NCBI GenBank assembly: GCA_009746045.1
Contig: RPFO01002078.1
Location: 764,209-828,208 of the forward strand
From: Mesostigma viride
Taxonomy: Eukaryota; Streptophyta; Mesostigmatophyceae; Mesostigmatales; Mesostigmataceae
DNA length: 64,000 bases
Direction of reading: 5' to 3'
Part shown: positions 1 through 11,790 of the stretch, in pieces
How positions within the stretch are numbered: position 1 is the stretch's first letter
Layout: every line of letters begins with the position of its first letter
Notes under the pieces: generated by a model
What the model was told of the DNA's origin: nothing
The model's database searches: none
Seen by the model: the letters and a program-made list of their open reading frames with translations, nothing else
Translations under genes and position numbers: made by a program

Positions 1-509
1 ATTACCACATTAGATTCCAGAGAACGGAACATAACTGTGATAATTGCTCTTACCTGGTAGTAATTATAATGTAGAAAAACTGTCCCAGGTAGGTTGGGAC
101 TACTGCCATGCATACAAAAAGCACAGTTGGGGTCAAGGAATACAATGGCCACATACCCGCAACCTTCAAACCTGATCGGAGAAGACTAGACGCATGGTCA
201 AGCAGGTTTGTGATACATGCAAGACCGTGCAATGCTCATTCGAAGAATACTGGTCTATGGCTATCTGCTCACAGATTTAGCGTCCTTGGCGCGGTAGAGC
301 CTAGGAGATTCCATTCAGCGACACGAGACTAAACGATGCGAAATAGTAGAAGGGCATGTCCCTGAATGTCCGCACCCTGACTGTCTGCACCTGGTAAACC
401 CAAAACCTTGCCTGCAAGCGAAATTCATAAGCCAAGGAAATACGATTAGTGAGCACTACACTCCACCAATAGGCATATCACAAAGAACAGCTAATTCTGG
501 CAGACGCAC
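1..509 (-). other. Partial last visible intron of the phosphodiesterase gene
   Basis: Downstream of the donor GTGCGT at 509 in gene direction. No PDEase coding block after KVSDIG is recognisable here, so the remaining exons should lie outside the window. No repeat or RNA gene is seen. Confidence 0.6.
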
Positions 510-3500
510 CCAATGTCGGACACCTTGAGCGCCAGCTGCATCAGCAGCATGCGGTCCGACTCTTTGCCCGAGTCCCACGGCGTGCCCTGGGACACCCTGG
601 CCCTGAGCTGGTCGAGGATGCCGAAGTGGCGCTTAAGGTCGGACGCCAGAACAAGATCGATCACGATGCGGCGCACCTCCATGAAGTCAGCCTCCGAGAG
701 CTCCTGCAGGGTGGGAGCATGACGCCAGGGTGGGGTGTATTCCGGTTGGTAAGGACTTGCACAGCCCCAGCAAAGATTCATGCCTGTAAGTATAAGCTGG
801 AGCCAACCTGAGATCGCCGGAGCAACACACTCTCACCTTATTGAGCAAGGTACATCCAGCTATGCCAGCTATCTTCTTCCGCAATCACAGGGATGGCAAC
901 TCACCCCCAGGAAGTTGCAGTGCTGGTTGCTGTACAGGAGGTGGAACGCCTCCGTCAGGTGGTAGTTCTCGAGCGGCGAGTGGTCGTTGTAGATGGTGGC
1001 CAGATCATTCTTTGTACGGTTCATGAAGTCGTTGTTGACACCTGCAGTATACATGACATACCCATGCAGCCAAAATAAACACTATTGATCAGCGATGTCA
1101 CAGGATGATGAGACATCGTAAGGCAACTTACATCTCAAGGTTTATGCCATGACCAACTATGGATTGGCACACACGGCAAAGAATTATCCGTGTTGTACCA
1201 AATATATCTTGGTATGATGATTGAGTATATCGTGGTATGATGATTGAGTATATCGTGGTGTGATGATTGAGTATATCGTGGTATGATGATTGAGTATATC
1301 GTGGTATGATGATTGAGTATATCGTGGTATGATGATTGAGTATATCGTGGTATGATGATTGAGTATATCGTGGTATGATGATTGAGTATATCGTGGTATG
1401 ATGATTGAGTATATCGTGGTATGATGATTGAGTATATCGTGGTATGATGATTGAGTATATCGTGGTGTGATGATTGAGTATATCGTGGTATGATGATTGA
1501 GTATATCGTGGTATGATGATTGAGTATATCGTGGTGTGATGATTGAGTATATCGTGGTATGATGATTGAGTATATCGTGGTATGATGATTGAGTATATCG
1601 TGGTGTGATGATTGAGTATATCGTGGTATGATGATTGAGTATATCGTGATATGATGATTGAGTATATCGTGGTATGATGATTGAGTATATCGAGGTATGA
1701 TGATTGAGTATATCGTGGTATGATGATTGAGTATATCATGGTATGATGATTGAGTATATCGTGGTATGATGATTGAGTATATCGTGGTATGATGATTGAG
1801 TATATCGTGGTATGATGATTGAGTATATCGTGGTATGATGATTGAGTATATCTTGGTATGATGATTGAGTATATCGTGGTATGATGATTGAGTATATCGT
1901 GGTATGATGATTGAGTATATCGAGGTATGATGATTGAGTATATCGTGGTATGATGATTGAGTACACCAAATGCAACATCAGGCATCAAACAACATGTCTG
2001 TGTACCGTGACTATGTAACCCCACCCAGCAGCTGTAGCATCAACGTGCGTGAAGCAGGTGAAACTCGGATTCCCTTGGCATTGTATCAGCACCTACTTGT
2101 CCACATCCACGCGGCACGGTGGCCAGCAGGAAAGGGGTAGAAGAGGAATGGGTGCATCAGGACTAGATGAACCCCGGTCGCTAGCTCCCAGCTGCGCGAC
2201 ATGGACGGGACGAAGCTTGGCAACGTAGCGTTAGAAAGCAATGCCACACTTTGTAACTCCTGACCAGGTCCTTTCAAATCGCTGTTGTTGTCAGGCCGAT
2301 ATGCCTTGGTCAAGCCGACAGCAAAAGGCACAACTAGGCCCTACCAGTATCTGGTTTGTACTCACAATTCAAGTGACGTCTACTCTATGCACAAAGCTGT
2401 GTCAAGTTTTGTCCGACATAGTAGAACCTTACGCCACGCTCATTTGTCTAGCATACATGCTTACCTGGCCTCATACAGCATATATACGTAATACATCGTA
2501 CAAGTTGTTCTTGGTGCAGGCATGCATGCTTACCAGGGTGCTTGTAGTCGTGGACGAGAGCCGCACAAACAGCCGCCAGCCGGTCGATGCCTCGCAGATG
2601 GTCGCCCACGCCGCTCTCCATGAGCAGGTGGAAGAGGCTGGCGGAGACGTCGCTGATGTGGATGGCATTGTGGTACGGGTGCGGCTGCATACCCCTTTAT
2701 TACACCGAAAGGGAATGCGCATTTGCCAGTACAAAGGGAAAAAAGGGGCAGTGTCATCAACATCACCACCCTCCTGACAAAGAAAAAGAAAGCCGCGACA
2801 TCCATGACCCAGGGCACGCTGTATACACCAGTGCTTCTACTAACGAGACGAATTCGTCAACTGGTTGACGAATTTCGAAAGTAGTAGAAAAAAAGTCAAC
2901 CATTTTGGGCAATTCGTCAACCACATTCGTCAACCAACTCGGCAATTCGTCAACCGATTGACGAATATGTTCCGCAATTCGTCAACCGGTTTGACGAAAT
3001 GCTTAGGGTATTCGTCAACCACGGAAGTCACGTTTTCCCATAGAGAGGCCAGACCTGAGGTCCAGCGGCGCGGCGTCAGGCCGTCAGCCCGTACCAGCTG
3101 AATCCTACAGTAGGTACGCCAGGGGTACGCTGCTGTTAGAGTTGGTTTGGAAAGACAGTATGTACGATTCAGGACAATGTCTGGGTACCAAAACTGAAGA
3201 CGAGGAAGGCAGGACCAGCCGACCAGAGCATGAAAAAATTATTATTAATTACCCTCGGACCTCAGGCCGTCTGGCGACTACATGTGCGATAAAATATTGC
3301 ATGCGAAATTGTTTCGATAATGGCGGCGGGCGATGTTTAGGTAGTGTTGCATGTGCTAGAGAATGTCAAAGAAAATCGGTTTGGCAGGTTTCAAGATTAG
3401 CACCTTAGATGCTCTGTTTAAGAAGCAAGCTGGAGAAACTGTTCCGGTAGCAACAGAAAATATCGTCAACCTAGGCCGCAGTTTAGATGAAAAGGAGGGC

Positions 3501-6500
3501 AGGCAGGGCCGCGACAAACGCAAGTGAGTTGAGCGTGAGGAAGATGGCGGCCAGTCAACATCATCTGACAGCGCCTCGAATTCTGTGGAGGAGGAATCTA
3601 GCGATGAGGAATCTGGCGAGGAGGGGGCCGAGACAGAAAGGAGCAAGGCCAATGATGGCGGCAGCTCTGAGCCAAGGAGGAAGAAGGGCAAGAGAAAGCC
3701 AGCTCCCAAGACGAAAAGACAGCGCGCAGGGTGCAGGGCCAAGCTCAGACAAAACTGTGCCAGTAGTGTCTGTTGATAGCAGCGAGGAGGATGTGATGGT
3801 TGTTTAATGGCCTCCTGCTGTGCACACTTGACTCTGGCCCAGCTGTGAACGATAGTAGTTATTATTCTGTAGTTTATGCAGCTGTCAACACATGCATTAC
3901 ATGCGTGTGTGAGCGACCTTAAGTTAATTATAAAGAAATAAAGCTTCCCCCTCCCCCCCCCACAGGTTTGACGAAGCGCCAAGGCAAATAGTCAACCAGT
4001 TTGAAGAACTCCCGAGGCAAATAGTCAACCATTTGACGAAGCGCCGAGGCAAATAGCCAACCATTTGACGAATGACAAAAACCCTTGGTAGAAGCACTGG
4101 TATACACTACTTCATTGTACACATACTGGTACAGTTTTAGCACACCAAGCTCTCTTTTGACTTGTATATTTTGATGCTACTAAATATGAGCACTGATGGA
4201 CAAACGCTGAGCGCCACCAAAGCAAGTGACAGCACAGGCACAGCTGCACGTTTACTAAACGGTATCGGGTATGGTCATTTACACGCTCGAGGAGCGTGCC
4301 AGACAAAACTGTTTCGGGGGACAAGCAAGACAAGGCGGGTTGCGTTCAATGGCATGAGAAGGCACTCAGCAGCCTTGAACCTTGGATATCCGTTTTATCA
4401 AACTACACATAGGTACTACCAGCCAATAGCTTGCACAGGCAAAAGCAGGTCTGCACAGACAAAAGCCAAGAATCCAAGACGCCCAGCAGAGCGCCTACGG
4501 CTAGTAAAAATTGACACGGGCAAGACATCCAATAAACCATCAACACACCGGAAAGAATAGAATAAACTAAAACAAAATTTATCTTGGCACATGGCAGCCT
4601 ACGGAAACCATGGTAGCCATGCGAACATCACCAAGAAGATCTCCTCCTGAGCGGTGGCCATATGCTGCAGCCGTAACAAGTAGCAGTACTTCAACTCAAC
4701 ACATGCCTCTATCTCCCTCCATGCACATACAAAATTATACTAGTACACAAACCGAGGGGGGAGGGGGAGGGGGAGGGGGAGGGGGAGGGGGAGGGAGGCT
4801 GCGAGAGAGACATAATTCTCCCTGTATATATACATACAGAAAGAGAGAGACAGGGAGGTGGCACGAGGGGGCATATCTCCCACCTGATGAGCATAACCAA
4901 GAAGTTCTCACCGCCCAATCTGCTGCAGAAAATTGCCCAGCTTGCGTTCGTTAATATTGAACTCCAAGATCAGCCCCATCTTGGTGAACAGCGAAAACCC
5001 CACGAGCTGCACCACGCTATCGGGCGACACATGCGCGAGCATGAGCGTGTCAAAGTCCCAGTCCCCGATCTTGCGCAACAGCGCCACCTGCTTCTGGTGC
5101 TGCTCCGATGCGGCGGCCTTGTCCAACGCCGACCCGTGGAGCGCATTGCTGTGCCGGGGGGGCAACAGTTTCGCAGGCTCACGCGCGCCCTGGAGCGCGA
5201 CACCCACCGGTGGACATAACTTCACGTCCTCGCCTGGAACAGGACTCGGCGCAGGCCCTTCAGGGGCTGTCGCGGCCACCAGCGTGACATGTAGCAGCGT
5301 CTCCAGCAAACGCTCGTCAAGCTCGCCAGCTTGCACGCGGTGGAGCCGCACCAACGTGCCCCCCGCAGGCTCCGACTCGGATAACATGACATGAGCGCTG
5401 GATACAACAGTGTCCGGTGGCCGCTGGGCCGCCACCTTATTGGGGTTTATCGCTGGTGCCATCAATGCGCCTGCGATAGCATCTGCCGCTTCGTTCATCA
5501 ATGCCCCCTTGGCATCCCGATTGGAATCCTTCTCGGAAATGCTGTCTGCGTCACGTGCCCGGCGTGGTTGCGAGAAGCTTGACGTGCGCTTCACCTCATT
5601 GGCTCCCTGGCCAGGTTTGGTCAGGGACGCACACGGGCTCATGGTACTGATTGACTTGCGGAATCGCAGCGGCGCCTTGGTGGGCGTGGGCGCATTGGAC
5701 ACACGACGCAAGTCCGCTGTGCCGCGCCGGCCTGTTGCAAAGATCTCGATCCAGCTCCCGGTCTCTGAGTCCACTTTGCTCTCACGATGGGACCCCTGAG
5801 CGTCCTGTTCCATGCCCGCCTGGATGCTGGCCAGGAACTGCGGTTTGTGCAGGTCATCGGCTGCGATGAGTGTCTGCATCTGCATCACTTGCGCGTGGGA
5901 GAGCACGTGGCCCTTCTTCAGACCCTGGATGATCATGGTGAGCTTCTCCAAGGGCGTGCCCATGTCGACCTTAGGCCATGCCACGGCGCCGTCGGAGGTG
6001 AGCGCGGCCAGCTGCTTGGAGAGTGCCTGCAGGGTGGATGGGTGAGTGGGTGGAGAGGGGGAAGAGCGAGAACGAGGGAGAGGGAGAGGGAGAGGGAGAG
6101 GGGGAGGGGGAGGGGGAGGGGAGGGGGAGGGGGGGGAGGGAGGGGGGGGAGGGGGAGGGGGAGGGGGAGGGGAGGGGGAGGGGGGGGAGGGGGAGGGGGA
6201 GGGGGAGGGGGAGGGGAGGGGGAGGGGGAGGGGGGGAGGGGAGGGGGAGGGGAGGGGGAGGGGGAGGGGGAGGGGAGGGGGAGGGGAGGGGAGGGGAGGG
6301 GAGGGGAGGAGGAGGTGGAGGTGGAGGTGGAGGTGGAGGTGGAGGTGGAGGTGGAGGTGGAGGTGGAGGTGGAGGTGGAGGTGGAGGTGGAGGTGGAGGT
6401 GGAGGTGGAGGTGGAGGTGGAGGTGGAGGTGGAGGTGGAGGTGGAGGTGGAGGTGGAGGTGGAGGTGGAGGTGGAGGTGGAGGTGGAGGTGGAGGTGGAG

Positions 6501-9500
6501 GTGGAGGTGGAGGTGGAGGTGGAGGTGGAGGTGGAGGTGGAGGTGGAGGTGGAGGTGGAGGTCGAGGTCGAGGTCGAGGTCGAGGTCGAGGTCGAGGTCG
6601 AGGTCGAGGTCGAGGCCGAGGCCGAGGTCGAGGTCGAGGTCGAGGTCGAGGTCGAGGTCGAGGTCGAGGTCGAGGTCGAGGTCGAGGTCGAGGTCGAGGT
6701 CGAGGTCGAGGTCGAGGTCGAGGGTGAGGGCGAGGGCAAGGGCAAAAAAAGGGCAAAGGGTTGCAGCACCAGAAGCACCTCCAGCACCTCCAGAATTAAG
6801 AAAGAGATGGGTACTTCTTGTGCCCTGTAACAAAGAGGGCGTCAACGTCAGGCCATAATCTGAGCCTAAACTGCGGGGTGGGGCTGGGGCTGGGGGTGGG
6901 CACAGAAAGATTTGAGGAAGAAAGATTTGAGGAAAATAAGAAATCAAGAGGGCTGAACAAGCGCTCACAAGCAACATTCAGCACGTCTGATCCATGCACC
7001 TCGTTGGCGGCAGCCGCCTTGTCCAGCTTCCTCCCCTGATGGGCTAACACCCGGCTCAGCGAGATGGTGGACAGGCACATGGCGAGGCCGCCCACCACAA
7101 ACAGCGCAAAGGCGATCCCCATGGCGATGAGCAGCCCCTTTTGGCGCGAGTCGTTGATCTCACCACGGAAGTCCTCACGTGGAGCCACCACAAACACACC
7201 CAGCAGCAGCGTCTCGTGCCGTATGGGCGCGGTGTGAATGTAGTAGCTGCCACTTCCAGGCAGGTGTGTGATGACCTGGAAGGGCTCGGTGAACAGACGC
7301 TCGCCATACGTGTCGTTCAGGTAGCTGGCGTATGTAGCCCATGGAGAAAACAACATGGAGTGGAGAGTGGTGGAAGCAGCAAACACAGGGGGGCGGAGCG
7401 GAGGACAAGGGGACAAGGGTTGAGAGGGGAAGGGGAGGGTGTGTTGGATGAGCGGGGACATACCAAACCAGAAAAGGTAAACAGACAGGAAGAAAACGTA
7501 GAAACATCCATAGTGATTTGGGAAATATGGCAGATGTGGGAAGCAGGGTTGCTTTGCAATGGACTATGGAAGATGCCACCATTCCCTTATCAAACCCTGT
7601 GCAGTTTTACGCGGTAGGTCAGGCATTCTTGAGCATGATCCTGCACGTGGCCGTTCTCAACGCAACGTCACGGATGGCCTAATCCTCTCGAGAGAAGACC
7701 TCCTAAAATGACGCTGACATCCGTCACGAAACCACGTCCACACAAACTGGGGCAGAGGCTTCTCAAGCGGCACCAGGACCAACTTTCAGACGACTGGACA
7801 AGTGCACCGCAATCTGATGCCACCATGATATCTCATCCTAAGCGAGCAGAACAGCAAATAATTACCGGCTCTCTCCCTCGCCATATGGCCAGTCCCACAC
7901 ATGTGATCCCCAAGGAATGAATCCCGGTCTTTAACATCAGCAATCTGGCAGTCTGCCTAGCGGGCGTACAACTAGTGACATCCTCATACGCCGCGTACAT
8001 GCACGCATCCTTCTCACACTTGCAATGCTATTGAGGTTCTCGGTTGGCTTAGCAACCATCTAGCCTCGAGGGCATCTGTAGAATCAGAAAATTATATGAA
8101 AAAATAAAGGCAGGGCTGGCGCTGGTTAAAAAAAAAAAAAAAGGCTGGCGCCGCACCCCAGTAGGCATTGCTTCGCAAACAGTTGCTTTGTTTCATCAAT
8201 CCACCGTATGTTTGCTAGAGCCAACCTTACCTAGTCAATGCCTTCTTCACAACCTATGCCACCTAATTCTTCTCCTTCTACCGATCCTATTCTTTCCCAA
8301 TGTCATAAGCGCTATTTCTTAAACGCAAACCAGCAAAACATGCTGTGAATGTGTCCACGTGCAGCCATGTTCCAAAAGCGACACCTACTATACGCGTCTG
8401 ATTTGTCTATCTTTACATGTGTGAAAAACTCTACAGCTATCTACCCTACGAATACCCTGCGCACACGTCAAACACATCCGTTATCTGCGAGCTCACATGG
8501 ACGCCTTGCGGATGATTGGGTCGGATGAGTTGGTCGCCGATATGAAACTCGGCGGGGCGCCCACTACAGCTGGCGGCACAAACAGCACTCCGTGCGACGA
8601 GGTGACCATGTTGAGCTGTCGGCCGAGCGTGATGAACATGCGGCCGTGGTACCGCTGGACGATGCTCGTTGCCTCCACAATCGGCCGCAGCTTGGTGGCG
8701 ATGGCCGTCAAGGACACGACCGCGGACGTGTTGCCGGTTACCTTGTCCTTGATGGCGCCCACCACAAACATGTACGGCTGGAAGCCATTGTCTGCCATGC
8801 ACAGACATGCATGAGGGTAGCAGCCAAAACAGCGTGCATCGAGATGACAAACAACGGATGAGAGGGGATCATGACATAGGGCTATGGGCATGCATTTTGC
8901 TGGGGTGAAAGATTTGTTGAACATAAGTGGGAGCGCACAAGGCAGAAAGTAACGGCAGAGAGTTGGACTTGACACCATGGAGAAATGAGGGCCTAGGGCA
9001 AGGCGATTAAAGAGGCGCATAGCAGCACAAACGATCTACTGCGCTGGATACACTGTAAACAGCAGAGGGACCAGGGTTACAGGGAAATGTTGAGAAGTCA
9101 AGTTTGGTTTCGACTCGAAATTTATTGATTGCCTTGAAGTCGACTACTGATTTTTAACCTAGATCATGACCACAAGCATTAAACTCCAGAAAATCTTGCA
9201 AGGTGTTTCAAAGAATGCATATCAATTGTTTTTACTGATCAGAAAATAGGGCATACATACCCAGGAATCTGCCATGAAGACTATTGAAAATGTGGATCCA
9301 TTGACCCTTGGCTCCGAGGAAAAAGGCCACACGAAGTCCCACAATCTGCCATACATTCAACACGGCAAATAGAAACAACTCACGCCGCAACATCTTCCAG
9401 GAATTGTCTGCAAAGAATTCTCCACGGTGATCCGGAGTACCGCTTCAACACTCACCGACAGTCACGCCCCAGGAGAAACTCAACCTTGGAAGATTTTTTC

Positions 9501-10513
9501 CCGCGAGATATAGCGGGCTGCGCAATGGGTTCACTGAAGGTCCTACGTAGATGGACATATCTAATGGCTTCGGGCACCTCTCCACAATGCAAAACTTTCC
9601 CGACGGCCCGGTAAAATTGGGGGCCCCAGTTACAGGGTCAGGGACGTAACCGATCAGGAAGTCTACTGAATTATTAGCCGGGACCGGGAAACCCACGGAT
9701 ATGGTGCTGTTCAAAAGACGCCCCTCAGGGCCATTGCGGCGGTACGCCGACGTGAGGCCTTGCGATGATATCACAAAGACTGCTGTCGTATCGTTGTAAA
9801 CCTTGAATGCACTCCATATGAGAGGGAACACCGGGCCTGCCATGCCCTCGAAGCCAAAGTTTGGCATCGTGCCCTCCAGGGACAGGTATAATGCGTTGAC
9901 CCCCAGTGACAGCGTGTTCAGGAAATTCTGCAATGCAGCGGTGCAAAGATCATAGAAACAAAACATGCATTCCAAAAAGCAGAATGCCAACATGCTTAAT
10001 GACGTGCAGGAACTGGAAAATATGGTCTGTAAAACATCTGGCTTATGGCGCAGACATGGAAGGAGAGGTGTGAGAAACTCAGGGGAAAATTGCAGAGTAA
10101 ACCATTAAATAGAAAAGTCTGAAAGTCTGCCATATTGCCGACTAAAAGAAAATTAACATATTTTTGAAACCAAATCAAAGTTGAACTTTAATCTCAAGTG
10201 CAAAGTAATGGCTGCATACCGTTAATTCCTTGACAGCACCCGCAGTAACGTCCTCTCGAAGTTGTGCAGACATGCCGTCGAAGGAGTTATTGGTTGCCTT
10301 CAAAGAAATGCTCCATGTAACGGCGGCGGTGATGATGATGACAGCCGAGATAACTAGTAGAAGGACTAAACGAGCTCTGAGGATAACCAACCGGTGGGAG
10401 ATGAAGCTCTTCAAGAAGAAAAATTTTCGCTTTTCTTCGGTATGTTCTGCTAATTTTCCCATGACAGTGCCGTCGTGTCCCCCCCCCCGCCCTCTTTCTG
10501 TGCTGCCCGCCAT
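510..10513 (-). CDS. Membrane receptor-type 3',5'-cyclic-nucleotide phosphodiesterase (partial, 8 exons visible)
   Basis: Predicted to hydrolyse cAMP or cGMP at the cytoplasmic face under control of an extracytoplasmic sensor. Exons in coding order: 10513-10220, 9927-9456, 8791-8497, 7324-7000, 6026-4912, 2694-2534, 1041-905, 703-510. Together they give about 998 codons and every junction phase agrees. The ATG at 10513 has an in-frame TGA two codons upstream. Membrane helices lie near residues 49-69 and 417-440; the region between them (about 70-410) is probably a Cache-like sensor. A linker of about 390 residues precedes the PDEase domain. Seen motifs are YHNAIHISDV (H842, H846), HDYKHPG (H882, D883), the NDHSPLENYH block and KVSDIG with the last metal Asp. 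The remaining C-terminus lies beyond base 1. The acceptor of exon 6 (AAAG, no pyrimidine tract) is the weakest boundary; it was chosen because it restores frame and the usual spacing before YHN. Family assignment is firm; the ligand and nucleotide specificity are unknown. Confidence 0.88.
1199..1962. repeat. 23-bp minisatellite inside a phosphodiesterase intron
   Basis: About 33 head-to-tail copies of a 23-bp unit (TGATGATTGAGTATATCGTG plus GTA) with scattered single-base variants. It fills half of the 1.49-kb intron 1042-2533. Because 23 is not a multiple of 3 and the unit lacks stops in one frame, it produces a long spurious open frame on the minus strand. The rest of the intron (1963-2533) shows nothing recognisable. 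Confidence 0.95.
2827..4101. mobile_element. Non-autonomous TIR DNA transposon within the 2.2-kb phosphodiesterase intron
   Basis: Perfect 14-bp terminal inverted repeats ACCAGTGCTTCTAC (2827-2840) and GTAGAAGCACTGGT (4088-4101) are flanked by a likely 4-bp duplication, ATAC (2823-2826 and 4102-4105). Just inside each end are clustered copies in both orientations of a short motif related to GTTGACGAA (about 2855-3020 and 3962-4080). Such subterminal arrays commonly serve as transposase binding sites. No transposase is visible, so it is probably moved in trans. The superfamily is not certain. Confidence 0.8.
3363..3776 (+). pseudogene. Acidic/basic low-complexity ORF fragment inside the intronic transposon, broken by one TGA
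   Basis: Starting at ATG 3363 the frame reads MSKKIGLAGFKISTLDALF and onward to a TGA at 3525-3527. It then continues open in the same frame through a Ser/Glu-rich stretch (about 3560-3650) and a Lys/Arg-rich tail to the stop after 3776. An AATAAA-like sequence follows near 3935. It may be a captured host gene fragment or a remnant transposon gene. No family is recognised and function is unknown. Confidence 0.35.
4109..4911. other. Remainder of the phosphodiesterase intron, with a GGGGGA microsatellite
   Basis: This intron sequence lies between the inserted transposon and the large exon. It carries a (GGGGGA)n tract at about 4754-4795 and a short GAGA-rich stretch near 4840-4856. The donor GTGAGA lies at 4911-4906 in gene direction. 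No gene is recognised. Confidence 0.6.
6059..6722. repeat. Three abutting purine hexamer tracts in a phosphodiesterase intron
   Basis: From 6059 to about 6306 lie G-rich repeats of the GGGGGA/GGGGA type. From about 6307 to 6561 there are roughly 42 copies of GGAGGT. From about 6562 to 6722 there are roughly 27 copies of CGAGGT with two variant units. All lie in the 973-bp intron 6027-6999, close to its acceptor, so the transcript carries pyrimidine-rich sequence there. Long open frames across this tract, up to several hundred codons, are low-complexity artefacts. Confidence 0.95.
7325..8496 (-). other. Phosphodiesterase intron of 1.17 kb with an A-tract flanked by a short duplication
   Basis: The donor GTGAGC lies at 8496 and the acceptor CAG ends at 7325 in gene direction. 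It contains an uninterrupted A tract near 8129-8142 between two copies of GGCTGGCGC, resembling the scar of a short retrotransposed fragment. Nothing else is recognised. Confidence 0.6.
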
Positions 10514-10869
10514 CGCTGGTCAACAGTTTCTCTTGCCTACCGGAACGAAAGCACGCCTCTCGTATACTAATATGGGTTCGAATTCGGATTACCAAAAAAA
10601 GTAAATGGCATTAGGCGCACCCCGCTGTTCGCATGCAAAACCTGGGCAGGATTATTACCGTATTGACACGGATTTGAATCAAGAAATTCATCAAACATGC
10701 GGTGTGATAGGAACTGGGCTGGCCGAGGATAACTGTAACTGAACGCCATTACCCTTTTCCAATTCTAAAATGGGCACACATGATGCCGCAGCATGGAATG
10801 CAACTTCCCAAAACAACTTGTAATAAAAACTACGCTGAAATGTAGTCATAATAAAAACTACGCTGAATG
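10514..10869. promoter_or_regulatory. 5' flank of the phosphodiesterase gene
   Basis: This 356-bp stretch separates the start codon from the next mobile element and must include at least part of the 5' UTR and probably the promoter. I see no clear TATA box. A short duplicated segment (AAAACTACGCTGAA) occurs near 10825 and 10855. The assignment rests on position only. Confidence 0.35.
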
Positions 10870-11790
10870 TACACCCCTCGCATTGGTAGTTTTAATTAAC
10901 GGGGAAATGGGTATATTTTATTAGCCAATTATGGACCAAAGAGGTGAGAGGGGAAATGAGTATCAGCGAATCCTAATGAAGGTGGGCACGCACACGTGTG
11001 GCGGTGACAGGTGAAAGGCTAATAGGGCGCGTTATTAGACCAGGGAAGCCATTGGACCTGAGTGATGTCGCCATGAGGCATACTGGTTACGCACTACTAT
11101 GCTATACGCGATCTGGACCATACGCAACGAGACAGTCTTTAAGGTCCGCGAGGAGTATACCCGCGGCGGCGTAGTCCGGCGCTTTATATACCTATGGAAT
11201 GCGGCTATGCGCCGCTACTGGCTGTTAGCTCAGGAACAACACAGGGTGTGGGACCCAGGGCCCAATAACGACAAGCCCAGCCCGCTCCAGCTTTTTCATG
11301 ATCTACTGGGCCGTAATCAGGTATTCACCAGTATTGGTAGTTTTAATTCAGTTCAGCCAAAAGGCCCTTCGGAATTAGACATTAGCGTTTTATTGGTTGA
11401 AAGTGCTACTGTGTCCGCCCAATTAATTAATTATTAGTTTGTTTGTTTGGTTACCGAACAACCGTTGAACTGGCTGCGAAATTTAATAATTCTTTGTTTG
11501 TTGACTTTGTTATGTATAACCCAGCCGGATGCACTGCTCTTACGGCTAGGAAAAGCACATTTTTCAGCCAGAGATTTAATATTTCTTTGTTTGTTAGCGA
11601 GAAAGCTGCACACGTGACAGGAAAATAATATTTATTTACACTTTCTTTGTTTGTTTGGTAGCTTCGAAAACTACAGTTCACTACACTCGGGAATTAGTTA
11701 ATTAAAATTCTTTTGTTTTATTTATCGCTTGCAGCTGGCCGGCGCCCAGCCTCATAATTATTTAATATACTTACCAATGCGAGGGGTGTA
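10870..11790. mobile_element. 921-bp TIR element with 19-bp terminal repeats
   Basis: Perfect inverted repeats TACACCCCTCGCATTGGTA (10870-10888) and its complement (11772-11790) bound an AT-rich segment. If the outer TA is the target duplication, this is a TA-inserting element with 17-bp TIRs. The interior includes repeated TTTGTTTG-type sequence and the ORF at 11099-11437. No transposase catalytic motif is recognised. Confidence 0.7.
11099..11437 (+). pseudogene. Short ORF resembling the tail of a non-LTR retrotransposon protein
   Basis: The frame encodes about 112 residues, including LYAIWTIRNETVFKV near its start. This is reminiscent of the WxIWxxRNxxVF segment found after the reverse transcriptase in many plant LINEs (family knowledge). 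Nothing else supports it, and it lies inside a TIR element, so it is probably a captured or degenerate fragment. Confidence 0.3.

Noticed and set aside
1199-1962. CRISPR-like array
   Set aside because: Units are adjacent with no unique spacers, and the context is a eukaryotic intron.
1128-2024. A 298-codon open frame on the minus strand
   Set aside because: It is a 23-bp minisatellite read through; the peptide repeats every 23 residues and lies in an intron.
3356-3982. 208-codon minus-strand ORF
   Set aside because: It is antisense to the acidic/basic frame and composed of low-complexity Ser/Leu/Pro; no splice or start support.
5933-6977. Long Gly-, Glu/Val-, Arg-, Ser/Thr- or Pro-rich ORFs on both strands
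   Set aside because: All are translations of hexamer microsatellites. Only the part below 6026 on the minus strand is real phosphodiesterase exon.
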